NCBI RefSeq assembly: GCF_032362555.1
Contig: NC_083528.1
Location: forward strand, 6,634,001-6,698,000
Origin: Amyelois transitella
Taxonomy: Eukaryota > Arthropoda > Insecta > Lepidoptera > Pyralidae
Reading direction: 5' to 3'
Length of the DNA: 64,000 nucleotides
Shown here: positions 55,901-62,662 of the stretch, in pieces
How the letters are laid out: every line of letters begins with the position of its first letter
How positions within the stretch are numbered: position 1 is the first letter of the stretch
Program-made: the position numbers and the translations under genes
The notes under the pieces: model-generated
What the model was told of the DNA's origin: nothing
The model's input: the letters and a program-made list of their open reading frames with translations, nothing else
Database searches by the model: none

Positions 55901-58668
55901 GTGACGATAAGGCAGTATTTCTTTGGCTTGCTCTTCTACTAGGTCTCGGCTGGAGCGACATAGCCAGACATTTGTCTTCAAGGAGAAGAAGAAGAAAAGA
56001 AAGAAGGTCCTCTGATAGTCTGCAGGCTTCCACAAGACTTTGCCGTACCAGCGTAGGCAGCTCTTGCATTTTGTCTGCTATGTCTATTAAAACTGACTCA
56101 TCCAATAAAGGCGATGGTGAAATTGGGGAAGTTCCACCCGGTCCTGAGGTCCTACCTCATATCCGCGTGCATGATAAACCCATACTTATGACGTATGATC
56201 TGGTGAAATCCGCGGGTAAACGTTGAATGCAGGTCGCATCCAAAAGAGCTAGGTGGAAGTCAGCTGGTGGACGTGCTACGATTGAAATGATGATGTTGAC
56301 TCACCCATTACGGAAGCGCAGCGTAAGACGTCTCCCGGGAGATTGATCTATGATCTGCTGAAATCCGCGGGTAAACGTTGCATGCAGCGAGGTGGAAGTC
56401 AGCTGGTCCTATGTTCAGCAGAGGACATGCTACGATTGACATGATGATGTTGACTCACCCAATACGGAAAGCGCAGAGTAAGACAGCTCCCGGTAGATGG
56501 ATCTATGATCTGATGAAGTCCGCGTGTAAACGTTGCATGCAGCGAGGTGGAAGTCAGTTGGTCCTATGGTCAGCAGAGGACGTCCTTCGATTGAAATGAT
56601 GATGTTGACTCACCCAATAACAACGATAATGTCTCTATCTCTACGCCACTCGTCTACTGTCAATCAGGCATAACACCTAGCCTGGCAGAAGATCTTCCCT
56701 TTATGGCGGTCGAGCCGAATCATTGCTCCCGCGACAGACGTATGATCTGGTGAAGTCCGCGGGCAAACGTTGAATGCAGGTCGCATCCAAAAGAGCGAGG
56801 TGGAAGTCAGCTGGTCCTATGTTCAGCAGAGGACGTCCTACGATTGAAATGATGATGTTGACTCACCCGATAACAACGATAGTGAAATCGAGCAAGTTCC
56901 ACCCGTTTCTGAGGTATGAGCCCGCGTGCATGATGAACCCGTATGCGAAGATCTTCATCACGCATTCTCCCGTGAATATCACCAGGAACACGTATTCGAT
57001 TTTCTCCTGAAAAATTTTAAGAAGAATATAAATAAACAACATAAGTAGGTATAATTATCGATGTGTCTTGAATAATATTTATACATACATACATATAGTC
57101 ACGTCTGTATCCCTTGCAGCGTAAACAGAGTCTCAGACACATCTTGAAAACACTCAAAGGTCACGTTTAGCTTTGCAGCAGAATTGAGTTGAGAGAGACA
57201 AGTTGTAAGCCCATCGCCAACAAGAGGAATCCCAAGTTTATAAGCCTTTCCCTTCGACATCCATGGTAAATATATGGAGTGGTTTTATTCTAAAGTGCCA
57301 AAAACCACACGGCACTTAACTTGATACCCACCACGGTAATATCTGCACCAATCAAACGGAATTAAATTAAGCTGGGATGAGCTTCAGTTAAACGCATTAT
57401 GTCAATCAATACCGAAAACCGATAATCACTTAACTAATAAAATTATGAATACACCAAATTTCAAACAGCGTTGGGATAGCAACCAGTCACTTTCTGAATA
57501 GCAATTCTCGATCATCTCAGACTTTTGTCTCTGTCTAACCTGTAATAAAGACGTGATGTGACTTATGTATGTCAGCTTTTGAGTGGGGTTTCGCTCCCAA
57601 TAGGAGAATCGCCTTTTACAACATCCATGGGAAAGAGATGGAGTGGTCCAATTCTTTTTTCTATTGTTGCCAAAAACCACACGGCACTCCTTATATGTTA
57701 TAATTAAGAGTCTGTATTCTTTTGGCGGCGCTAAATTCGCGCGTTCAGACAGCGCACAATTCGCGCGGACGGAGCTAATGTTACATACATACATATGGTC
57801 ACGTCTATATCACTTGCGGGGTAGACAGAGCCAACAGTCTTGAAAAGACTGAATGGCCACCTTCAGCTATTCGGCTTAACGATAGAATTGAGATAATGTT
57901 AAAAGCTAGTAATTCGTGAAAGTTACTAAAGTAAGTCAAGTTACACGATATCTTAGAAAGTTGGCCGCGTCCCGCGCCATCTTACTTAATGCAGGGTGAC
58001 AAAAAGCTCTCCGCGTGCACCGATAGCACCTGCGGCTACTTCAGTTTAACATACATACATTAAATACGCGCCTCTTTCCCGGAGGGGTAGGCAGAGACTA
58101 CCGTTTTCCACTTGCCACGATATCTGCATACTTCCTTCGTTTCATCCACATTCATAACTCTCGGCGTTTCGGGTACTTTTGACCTGACCCTTTACCAGGA
58201 CGTCCTTAATTTGATCAAGATACGTTCGTCTACTTAGCTTTAAGTTTTAGAGAAATTGACGGTGGTAAAGTTTAAAATGTATTTCTTCATAGTGCCGTGT
58301 GGTTCCCGGCACCAATAGAAAAAAGTATAGGAGCACTCCATCTCTTTCCCATGGATGTCGTGAAAGGCGACTAAGGGGTAGGCTTTTAAACTTGGGATTC
58401 TTCTTTTAGGCGATGGGCCAGCAACCTGTCACTATTTGAATCTCAATTCTATCTTAAAGCATAATAGCTGAACGTGGCTTTTCAGTCTTTACAAGACTCT
58501 TGGCTCTATCTAACCTGAGAGGTATATAGACGTGATTATATGTATATAATGTATGTACTTACCAATACTGAGTTGGTGTAGTTGGAGTCGCTGGCTGGAT
58601 AAGGCGTGTACACAGCAAGAGCTATACAGTTCGCGAAGATAGTTGTCAAGATCATCCACTCGAACGGT
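31754..58668 (-). CDS. Ca-alpha1D: Voltage-gated L-type calcium channel alpha-1 subunit (Cav1 / Ca-alpha1D), partial at 5' end
   Basis: The pore-forming subunit of the high-voltage-activated, dihydropyridine-type calcium channel in muscle and neuron plasma membrane: four repeats of six transmembrane segments. About 40 exons joined by GT-AG, nearly all phase-checked, run from IS1 to the stop; the N-terminal exon(s) lie right of the window. The selectivity filter is EEEE: TLEGWTD (I), TGEDWNA (II), TFEGWPG (III), TGEAWQD (IV). The AID motif [18 protein letters not shown] binds the beta subunit; the IQ region follows [11 protein letters not shown]. It is Cav1 rather than Cav2 (cacophony) by the IVS4 region [20 protein letters not shown], the EDWN filter of repeat II and the [14 protein letters not shown] tail. 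Introns are crowded with SINEs. Exon groups follow as separate entries. Confidence 0.96.
32159..33486 (-). CDS. Ca-alpha1D: Ca-alpha1D distal C-terminal exons
   Basis: Exons 33441-33486 (46 nt), 32841-32944, 32353-32459 and 32159-32225 join in phase. They encode the conserved distal Cav1 tail: [40 protein letters not shown] and [14 protein letters not shown]. In vertebrate Cav1 this segment (SLVxxVLxxxGL ... M) is the autoregulatory distal C-terminal domain. The link from the exon at 33922-34492 into the 46-nt exon needs a phase-0 donor that I could not place. Confidence 0.85.
32508..32575 (-). mobile_element. LINE 3'-end fragment (diverged)
   Basis: GCAGAGACTTCCACTTGCCA and CTGCATATTTCTTTCG match the 3' LINE family, in a channel intron. 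Confidence 0.55.
32643..32745. mobile_element. 3' end of a second LINE family
   Basis: Contains GGTGGACTTAATGCC and GGTATTCTTTGCCAGTC, as at 19057-19138; a third relative with GCGGACTTATCCCC is at 52218-52370. Confidence 0.55.
33922..34492 (-). CDS. Ca-alpha1D: Ca-alpha1D C-terminal exon with unresolved 3' boundary
   Basis: The acceptor TAACAG precedes 34492; phase 2 fits the previous exon (34799-34882). The reading begins [20 protein letters not shown], passes a Ser/Pro/Thr-rich segment, then becomes GC- and Arg-rich. It is open to TAA at 33922-33924. Either it is a terminal exon of one isoform, or an internal donor joins it to 33486; the donor choice is not clear. The second half may be intronic. 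Confidence 0.65.
34799..35869 (-). CDS. Ca-alpha1D: Ca-alpha1D post-IQ C-terminal exons
   Basis: Exons 35701-35869, 35475-35574, 34970-35063 and 34799-34882. Contents: [10 protein letters not shown] after the IQ motif, [20 protein letters not shown] (conserved in Cav1 C termini), [17 protein letters not shown], and a Met/Pro-rich piece [10 protein letters not shown]. All donor/acceptor phases agree. Confidence 0.88.
35117..35388 (-). mobile_element. Full-length SINE-A, reverse orientation
   Basis: ACATACATATGGTCACGTCT to GGTGCCGGGCACCACACAGC, about 270 bp, in a channel intron. Confidence 0.92.
37014..37766 (-). CDS. Ca-alpha1D: Ca-alpha1D EF-hand, pre-IQ and IQ exons
   Basis: Exons 37678-37766, 37462-37602 and 37014-37179. 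They encode [20 protein letters not shown] (end of the EF-hand-like domain), [52 protein letters not shown] and the IQ segment [15 protein letters not shown], the calmodulin site for calcium-dependent inactivation. Almost unchanged relative to animal Cav1. Confidence 0.95.
37842..39184 (-). CDS. Ca-alpha1D: Ca-alpha1D repeat IV, S4 to S6
   Basis: Exons 38999-39184 (S4 and S5), 38588-38690 (pore start), 38089-38246 (filter and S6) and 37842-37939 (end of S6 and EF-hand start). The voltage sensor is [20 protein letters not shown]. The filter TGEAWQDIM carries the fourth glutamate. An acidic, Gly-rich turret ([14 protein letters not shown]) precedes S6 [20 protein letters not shown], part of the dihydropyridine/phenylalkylamine site in Cav1. 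Confidence 0.96.
39995..40027 (-). CDS. Ca-alpha1D: Ca-alpha1D 33-nt microexon, IVS3-S4 linker
   Basis: [11 protein letters not shown], 11 codons, flanked by TTTCAG and GTAAG, phase 0 on both sides. Because both neighbours are phase 0, it can be included or skipped without changing frame. IVS3-S4 linker length is a known splice variable in Cav channels that shifts activation voltage. Confidence 0.85.
40460..40955 (-). CDS. Ca-alpha1D: Ca-alpha1D repeat IV, S1 to S3
   Basis: Exons 40730-40955 ([20 protein letters not shown] through S2 [19 protein letters not shown]) and 40460-40558 (S3, [20 protein letters not shown]). Phase 0 at both ends of the second exon. Confidence 0.95.
41268..42445 (-). 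CDS. Ca-alpha1D: Ca-alpha1D repeat III, pore to S6
   Basis: Exons 42393-42445 ([17 protein letters not shown]), 42063-42200 (pore helix and filter [10 protein letters not shown]), 41850-41964 (S6, [20 protein letters not shown]) and 41268-41398 ([20 protein letters not shown], then the III-IV linker KAKPIRR). The third filter glutamate is intact; IIIS6 has the dihydropyridine-contact residues YY...M expected of L-type channels. Confidence 0.96.
41558..41792 (+). mobile_element. SINE-A copy, diverged
   Basis: Starts CGTTCCCGGTACTTAAAAGT, contains GCGATGGGCTAGTAACCT, ends GATATAGACGTGATTATATG; about 50 bp from the donor of exon 41850-41964. Confidence 0.85.
42992..43099 (-). CDS. Ca-alpha1D: Ca-alpha1D alternative IIIS5 exon, copy b
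   Basis: 36 codons, CAG acceptor and GTGAGC donor, phase 0 both sides. Reads [20 protein letters not shown] then [16 protein letters not shown]. Same length and phase as 44292-44399, so the two must be alternatives for the same S5 segment. Confidence 0.93.
44292..44399 (-). CDS. Ca-alpha1D: Ca-alpha1D alternative IIIS5 exon, copy a
   Basis: 36 codons, TATAG acceptor and GTAGGG donor, phase 0 both sides. Reads [20 protein letters not shown] then [16 protein letters not shown]. It lies upstream of copy b in the transcript. Confidence 0.93.
45070..46538 (-). CDS. Ca-alpha1D: Ca-alpha1D repeat III, S1 to S4
   Basis: Exons 46403-46538 (S1, [20 protein letters not shown]), 45707-45873 (S2-S3, [20 protein letters not shown]) and 45070-45157 (S4, [20 protein letters not shown]). 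Phases agree, and the last exon ends phase 0, ready for either IIIS5 exon. Confidence 0.95.
45431..45522 (-). mobile_element. LINE 3'-end fragment
   Basis: TTACGCCTTATTCCCGGAGA and TTCCACTTGCAACAACTTGT; diverged member of the 9734-10041 family. Confidence 0.6.
45897..46012 (+). mobile_element. LINE 3'-end fragment
   Basis: GAGCTTGCATGAAGAGAATT and GGGATCGTGGCAAGTGG, ending CTCCTCCGGGAAG; same family, plus orientation, beginning about 25 bp from the exon 45707-45873 acceptor. Confidence 0.65.
48045..48855 (-). CDS. Ca-alpha1D: Ca-alpha1D II-III loop exons, very acidic
   Basis: Exons 48752-48855 ([20 protein letters not shown], then [14 protein letters not shown]), 48460-48629 (56 complete codons dominated by Glu) and 48045-48186 ([20 protein letters not shown], then [17 protein letters not shown] leading into IIIS1). 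Phases agree. The loop is short and highly acidic. Confidence 0.9.
49089..52146 (-). CDS. Ca-alpha1D: Ca-alpha1D repeat II
   Basis: Exons 52031-52146 (S1, [20 protein letters not shown]), 51553-51655 (S2, [20 protein letters not shown]), 50776-50927 (S3-S4, [17 protein letters not shown]), 50179-50389 (S5 and pore start, [20 protein letters not shown]), 49499-49619 (filter [10 protein letters not shown] and S6) and 49089-49174 (end of S6, [20 protein letters not shown]). All phases match. The donor of the exon ending at 50179 is a weak GTATAT directly beside a SINE. Confidence 0.96.
49705..49897 (+). mobile_element. SINE-A copy, degenerate
   Basis: GGCGATGTGCTAGCAACCTG and GCTCTGTCTACCTCGTAAAA remain recognisable. 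Confidence 0.6.
49947..50176 (+). mobile_element. tRNA-derived SINE (SINE-B) at a splice donor
   Basis: Head TGTGGCGCAGCGGTAGTACG with box A-like TGGCGCAGCGG and box B GGTTCGAATCC, body ending TAATTTGTCCCGTATATATT and a TTTA tail. ACCTG stands at 49942-49946 and 50177-50181; the right copy spans the exon/intron junction of the repeat II exon. Confidence 0.85.
50985..51222 (-). mobile_element. tRNA-derived SINE (SINE-B), reverse orientation
   Basis: Reverse complement shows GCCTCTGTGGCGCAGCGGTA, box B GGTTCGAATCC and the same body and TTTA-rich tail. A functional tRNA gene is unlikely: the tRNA-like part continues into the SINE body without a terminator. Confidence 0.88.
51786..52013 (+). mobile_element. 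SINE-A with 10-bp duplication beside a donor
   Basis: Starts GTGCCATGTGGTTCCCGGCA, flanked by exact ATAAAATAAA at 51776-51785 and 52014-52023. The second copy ends 7 bp before exon 52031-52146. Confidence 0.9.
52218..52370. mobile_element. LINE 3'-end remnant (second family)
   Basis: TTGTTTGTTTGTTTG run, then CTCTTTATTGCACATAAA and AGCGGACTTATCCCCAATGG. Repeat words shared with other lepidopteran LINE ends. Confidence 0.5.
52409..53061 (-). CDS. Ca-alpha1D: Ca-alpha1D I-II linker exons
   Basis: Exons 52886-53061 ([20 protein letters not shown] then [18 protein letters not shown], the alpha-interaction domain for the beta subunit) and 52409-52512 ([20 protein letters not shown] ... [11 protein letters not shown]). 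Phases agree. Confidence 0.95.
52568..52819 (+). mobile_element. Full-length SINE-A with 11-bp duplication
   Basis: Flanked by exact ATCGAAGAAAC at 52557-52567 and 52820-52830. Head ACAGTGCCGTGTGGCATCAA is shortened; tail ATGTATGT. Confidence 0.92.
53202..54520 (-). CDS. Ca-alpha1D: Ca-alpha1D repeat I, S5 to S6
   Basis: Exons 54368-54520 (S5, [20 protein letters not shown]), 53644-53840 (extracellular loop with Cys residues, filter [12 protein letters not shown]) and 53202-53305 (S6, [20 protein letters not shown]). First filter glutamate present; all phases agree. Confidence 0.96.
53935..54110. mobile_element. Probable retroelement remnant
   Basis: TGCAAAAGTTTGTAAGGACA and GAACGGATTTTGTTAAAAAT followed by CCCACGGCAGCTAAGCCCCG, wording typical of lepidopteran Helitron/RTE remnants. 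Confidence 0.35.
54568..54808 (+). mobile_element. SINE-A, first of a tandem pair, head hairpin deleted
   Basis: AGTGCC joins directly to AATAGAAG, lacking the GTGTGGTTCCCGGCACC half of the head hairpin; the rest is complete to the ATGTATGT tail. Confidence 0.88.
54811..55074 (+). mobile_element. SINE-A, second of a tandem pair
   Basis: Full head GTGCCGTGTGGTTCCCGGCA to ATGTATGTATGT tail, starting 2 bp after the tail of the preceding copy. Confidence 0.92.
55204..55377 (+). mobile_element. LINE 3'-end fragment joined to a SINE-A
   Basis: Same family as 9734-10041, starting TTTAAGGACGTCCTGG and ending in ATGTATGT, followed without gap by the SINE at 55378. Confidence 0.88.
55378..55640 (+). 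mobile_element. Full-length SINE-A following a LINE fragment
   Basis: GTGCCGTGTGGTTCCCGGCA head to ATGTATGTATG tail. The direct repeat TATTAAAGTAA at 55193-55203 and 55641-55651 encloses both the LINE piece and this SINE. The right copy ends 12 bp before exon 55664-55770. Confidence 0.92.
55664..58668 (-). CDS. Ca-alpha1D: Ca-alpha1D repeat I, S1 to S4
   Basis: Exons 58563-58668 (S1, [20 protein letters not shown]), 56867-57006 (S2-S3, [20 protein letters not shown], then [13 protein letters not shown]) and 55664-55770 (S4, [19 protein letters not shown]). The first exon starts with one base of a split codon, so coding continues upstream outside the window. Confidence 0.95.
56088..56866. repeat. 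Local duplications of the IS2-S3 exon boundary and adjoining intron
   Basis: About five copies of a unit containing GATGATGTTGACTCACCC (the exon donor in reverse) and TCCGCGGGTAAACGTTG. Donor-like edges occur near 56094, 56301, 56453, 56610 and the real one at 56862. The copy near 56105-56185 also retains exon sequence: on the minus strand YGFIMHA and, after a small insertion with a stop, [13 protein letters not shown]. None is a usable exon. Confidence 0.8.
57083..57316 (-). mobile_element. SINE-A, diverged, reverse orientation
   Basis: ACATACATACATATAGTCAC tail, GCGTAAACAGAGTC, ending CCAAAAACCACACGGCAC. Confidence 0.82.
57465..57893. mobile_element. Cluster of broken SINE-A pieces
   Basis: A plus-strand 3' part (57470-57572), a minus-strand head (57605-57688, ending AAAACCACACGGCAC) and a minus-strand tail part (57781-57893) lie together, suggesting inversion or repeated insertion. 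Confidence 0.7.
58050..58236 (-). mobile_element. LINE 3'-end fragment
   Basis: ACATACAT tail, CGCGCCTCTTTCCCGGAGGG through ACCAGGACGTCCTTAATTTG to ATACGTTCGTCTA; same family as 9734-10041. Confidence 0.82.
58291..58554 (+). mobile_element. Full-length SINE-A beside a donor
   Basis: AGTGCCGTGTGGTTCCCGGC head; tail ATGTATATAATGTATGT ends within about 9 bp of exon 58563-58668, whose donor is GTAAGTAC. Confidence 0.9.
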
Positions 58669-58811
58669 CTGGTACAACTTTGTTAAGGAAATTAAAAAAT
58701 GTATCGATCAATTCATATATTGCCTTTAAAGACAATGGTAAATTAAACTAAAAAGACCGGTAACATGGGAATTATTTAATGCATTAATTATTTAGATTAA
58801 TTAACAGCTTA

Positions 58812-60129
58812 TAGGGGGAAGTCCCCTAGCGCCGAACGGCAGGTAGTACCGAACGAATAGGGTACCTTTAAAAATAAGCAAACGAAAGCGGTCATTTGTG
58901 GTGAGAAAGCAAGAGACAAAGCTAGATAAGCCGCGGGCAGCGCTGCAGCAGTTAGTTATGCTCAGAGCGGCCGTGAGAGGAGATGCATTAATTTTGCGCG
59001 GGAACGTGACGTATCGTGTACAGAAGAAAATACCGGTTGTTACAAGATTTACGAGTGGAGACATTCCTATTAGAGTTTAAGTTGTCTTTGGTAAGTATTA
59101 ATGCAATTTTAGTCTTAAAACTAATATTAAATAAGTACGTTTGAGTTAATTCTCATATTAATTTTGTTCTATGAGCCCCTAGTACCGAACAGTGTATTTT
59201 CCCCTATGACCGAACAATTATTTTTCTGCAATTATTTTATTTTCATTGATGTTAAAAATTCCATTTTATGGTTTCAGATAATCTTATATATTAATAATGG
59301 TGAGGGCGAAAAAAGGTCGTTCATCGTTCAAAACTCCAGCCTTTGGACAGGTCGTTCATGAAACCCTTTAAGAATGCCTATAATGAACAATGTGGGATGT
59401 GGATAAGAGCTAATTCAGGGGCTAGAAATACTGAATTCGAAATTGCTGGACTTGTTTCAGATGCTTTTAAAAAGGTAGCACGTTATGACATAGCAGCAGC
59501 ATTTTTGTCAAACGGATACATATCCGTTTGACAAAAATATTTTCAGTGATTTGGATTATTTGCCAAGCGATATTACGAATATTCCAATGGAAGAACGTTA
59601 TGAAAATCTAGCCTATCCATCCAGTTCATCACGTGCAGATTTTGAGGAAGTGATTGATAGACATGCCCCTAGTATTCCTCAAAATTTACTGGAACAAGCG
59701 CCTGTTGTGGATATTTTACCAGAAAGCCCATTAATGTCGGTTGCAAGAGAAACAAAAGTCTCAGTAAAAGTAAAAGAATCAGTGCAACTCGTGAAAAGAA
59801 TGGGCTCAAGAGGCATGTGCTGATATTCCAGAGTGCTCTGACATGTATATTTGTGACAGGTGCCACCTTTACTAGAAGTGTTAGGTCATAAGGACCATTT
59901 TTAGGTATGTTCGGTACTAGGTGCCACAGAATGATGAACCAAAAATTAATGCCCATGATTAGCTATAATTTTCACTAAGAATTTGTATTCTGTTAATTAT
60001 TTGTTAATTTACTTACATGTCTACGATTGTTGTGTACCCAATAATGTGAAATAAATTAATAGAAATCGATTCGTATTTTTTTTAATGCCCTCTAAGCTTA
60101 GGTGTTCGGCACTGCGGGACTTCCCCCTA
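58812..60129 (+). mobile_element. Tigger/pogo-like DNA transposon, internally deleted
   Basis: Inverted ends TAGGGGGAAGTCCC at both sides (then GCGCCGAAC left, GTGCCGAAC right in reverse complement) with TA flanks at 58810-58811 and 60130-60131. Inside, an ATG near 59299 starts MVRAKKGRSSSFKTPAFGQV, then frames shift into what looks like a transposase C-terminal part: PFKNAYNEQCGMWIRANS, FEIAGLVSDAFKKVARYDIA, DLDYLPSDITNIP. The DDE catalytic core is missing, so the copy is non-autonomous. Family assignment is from the look of the C-terminal region and is moderate. Confidence 0.7.
59343..59823 (+). pseudogene. Transposase C-terminal remnant (pogo/Tigger/jerky-like)
   Basis: Two overlapping-frame open pieces, 59343-59531 and 59551-59823, read as one ancestral C-terminal region with a break near 59505-59550 (a small duplication, ATATCCGTTTGACAAAA on both sides). 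No catalytic aspartates remain. Confidence 0.6.
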
Positions 60130-60149
60130 TAGTAAGGTAAATTGAGAGA

Positions 60150-60390
60150 GGTCAATATCCCTTGCGGGGTAGACAGAGCAAACAGACTTGAAAAGCCTGA
60201 ATGACCACATTCAGCTATTTGGCTTAATGATAGAATTGAGATTCAAATAGTGGCAGGTTGCTAGCCCATCGCCTAAAAAAGAATCCCAAGTTTGTAAGCT
60301 TATCCCTTAGTCGCCTTTAACGACATCCATGGGAAAGAGATGAAGTGGTCCTATTCTTTTTTGTATTGGTGCCGGGTACCACAAGGCACG
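60150..60390 (-). mobile_element. SINE-A, reverse orientation
   Basis: Tail lost; CCCTTGCGGGGTAGACAGAG to GGTGCCGGGTACCACAAGGC. Confidence 0.88.
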
Positions 60391-61106
60391 ACTGAGTATG
60401 TATATAATACTATTTACTGGTACGTCACGTGGGTTTCTTTGTTGCTATCGTAATATCTTTCAAGAATGTTGGCTCTGTATACCTCTGAATACCACTTCTA
60501 ACACTGATAAGTGTTCTTGATTAAACTAAACATCGAAAGGGTGATCACTGATCAAGATGAAAGGGATTAGGGCAATCACGGTTAAGTTTAATATACCATT
60601 TATAATACCTTTAAATTACACCGGGCCTAGAACACTTCCCTGCGGTAACGCCTAGAATTTTATACCTTGCGGTGTCCGGTTGGCATTCAGCCAAAAATAT
60701 ACTATGATGAGAGAAATCTGTTTGATTTTAAAGCATAATATATTGATCATCGTAATTTATTTATAACTATTACAAGCATTTTTATGTACGTAAATATTTG
60801 GTGGTATCGGGTTGTAATTACGGCAAGAATATTTGTTAGCATTTTTCAAGGATTCTCAGTAACTTTTGACGTATTTTATTCAGGTTCTTCTTATTCTTGT
60901 TTGAAGATGAGATTGGCTAATTAATTTTCTTCACTGGCAACAATTACCTTGACTAAATATAATTTACTATTTTGAAACCTTTAATTCATGAGTTATTTTG
61001 TTGTAGAGCTCCAAAGCCTAACTACAGAGTCATGAGAATCCGATTTCAAATTTCATTACATTTGATGATGAGAAAGAGAAATACGCTACCATGAATATAC
61101 CTACAC

Positions 61107-61369
61107 ATTCATACTGAAACCACGTCTATATCCCTTGCGGGGTAGACAGAGCCAACAGTCTTGTAAATACTGAAAGGCCACGTTTAGCTGTTTTGCTCAC
61201 TGATAGAATTGAGATTCATATAGTCGACCTAGCTAGAGCTAGACCGTCGCCTAAAAGAAGAAGCCCAAGTTTATAAGCCAATCCCGTAGTTGCCTTTTAC
61301 GACATCCATGGGAAAGAGATGGACTGGTCTTATTCTTTTTTCTATTGGTGCCGGGAACCAAACAGCACC
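61107..61369 (-). mobile_element. SINE-A, reverse orientation
   Basis: CACGTCTATATCCCTTGCGG to GGTGCCGGGAACCAAACAGC, about 260 bp. Confidence 0.88.
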
Positions 61370-61749
61370 CTACACACCTTACGCATTTACAATAAAAGTC
61401 CCTACTTTTTATAAGCGGTCGCTAAAAATGGAAATCCCTTTGTTCTCAAGATAAACTGGAATATGTTTGAGGTAAACATTTACAAATCAAATATTTGTTA
61501 TACTCCCGGCAAGTGGGGGCTTCCTCACTGAACATAGCGTGTTTATGTTAATATATGTATGTGTCATAGCCCTATATTGTTTGTTTACTCCTTGTAAGCA
61601 TCATTGACAATCTGTTCTTTATTACGGATTTATAGCTGTTGACCATCTTCAGGAAAATTGAGAGCATTTGATTTACACGACTCCATAAAACCTAGTTTTT
61701 ATTTGTAAGTGCTTATTTTAACTGTTTTGGTTAAATGTTAACTGTTTCA

Positions 61750-61954
61750 TCCTACTACTATTATAAAGGCGAAAGTTTGTATGGATGTATGGATGTTTGT
61801 TACTCTTTCACGCAAAAACTACTGAACCGATTACCATGAAATTTGGTATGTAGGTAGCTGAAGACCCAGAATAACACATAGGCTACTTTTTATCCCAGAG
61901 TTCCCGCGGGATTGATAGGGTTTCCATGCGGACGAAGTCGCGGGCGGCCTCTAG
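61750..61954 (+). mobile_element. Non-autonomous Helitron-like element
   Basis: Starts TC (TCCTACTACTATTATAAAGG), ends CTAG, inserted between A (61749) and T (61955). A hairpin GCGGACGAAGTCGC lies about 12 bp before the 3' end. These are Helitron terminal rules. Confidence 0.75.
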
Positions 61955-61982
61955 TAGTTATACATATAATTTTTAGTTTGAT

Positions 61983-62460
61983 AGCTAACCGATGTGCAAG
62001 GTGTAGGAAAATATCATGAGGTAACCTGCACATTTAAACATATCTGTTAACAATAATGCCATGTGGTTCCCGGCACCAATACAAAAAAAAAGGTGACCAC
62101 TCCATCTCTTTCCCATGGATGTCGTAAAAGGCGACTAAGGCTTACAAACTTGGGATTCTTTTTTTGCCGATTGGCTAGCAACCTGTCACTATTTGAATCC
62201 CAATTCTATCATTAAGCCAAATAGCTGAATGTGGCCATTCAGTCTTTTCAAGACTGTTAGCTCTGGCAAGGGATATAGACGTGACCATATGTATGTATGT
62301 ACATATGTGTTAACAATATTAAGAATGGAGCAGGTTCCCTTGCAGAGGTTGCGGAAATAAGACGGAAGTGGCTTCTTGTTAAAACCTCACTTACCCACTC
62401 CAGAGTCTTGGTTACTGGAGCACCCTTGGTTCTTCTCTTAAGAGGTGAGGATGCAACCAT
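61983..62460 (+). mobile_element. SINE-C fragments interrupted by a SINE-A
   Basis: CTAACCGATGTGCAAGGTGT and GAGGTAACCTGCACATT (61983-62045), then after the SINE-A the body resumes at GGTTCCCTTGCAGAGGTTGC (62328-62460). Same family as 16924-17257. Confidence 0.65.
62055..62308 (+). mobile_element. Full-length SINE-A with 9-bp duplication
   Basis: Flanked by GTTAACAAT at 62046-62054 and 62309-62317; inserted inside a SINE-C. Confidence 0.9.
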
Positions 62461-62662
62461 GACTAATATCAGAAAGATGATGTTTTTTTAATACTTCAGT
62501 CTACCTAGGTGTAACTTTAAAGGTTTACTACCATCACTTACAGTACCTTCATTGCACCTAGGTTAAATTGTAGTTTTACTAACCAGCTACCTACTTTTAC
62601 ACTATCATTCTATAATAGAATGATTTTAACCTCAAAGTCTGTTTTGCAGCCTAGTTCAACAG

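Noticed and set aside
55887..56105. Minus-strand 72-codon ORF as an alternative IS4 exon
   Set aside because: No voltage-sensor pattern; composition is low complexity (Leu and Arg runs) and the phase does not fit.
31754..58668. Identification of the channel as cacophony (Cav2)
   Set aside because: Repeat I and the IQ region alone could fit, but IVS4, the repeat II filter surroundings and the distal C terminus match Cav1 (L-type) better.
58801..59080. Independent small genes at 58801-59064 (-) and 58898-59080 (+)
   Set aside because: Both lie inside the Tigger-like element and show no family resemblance.
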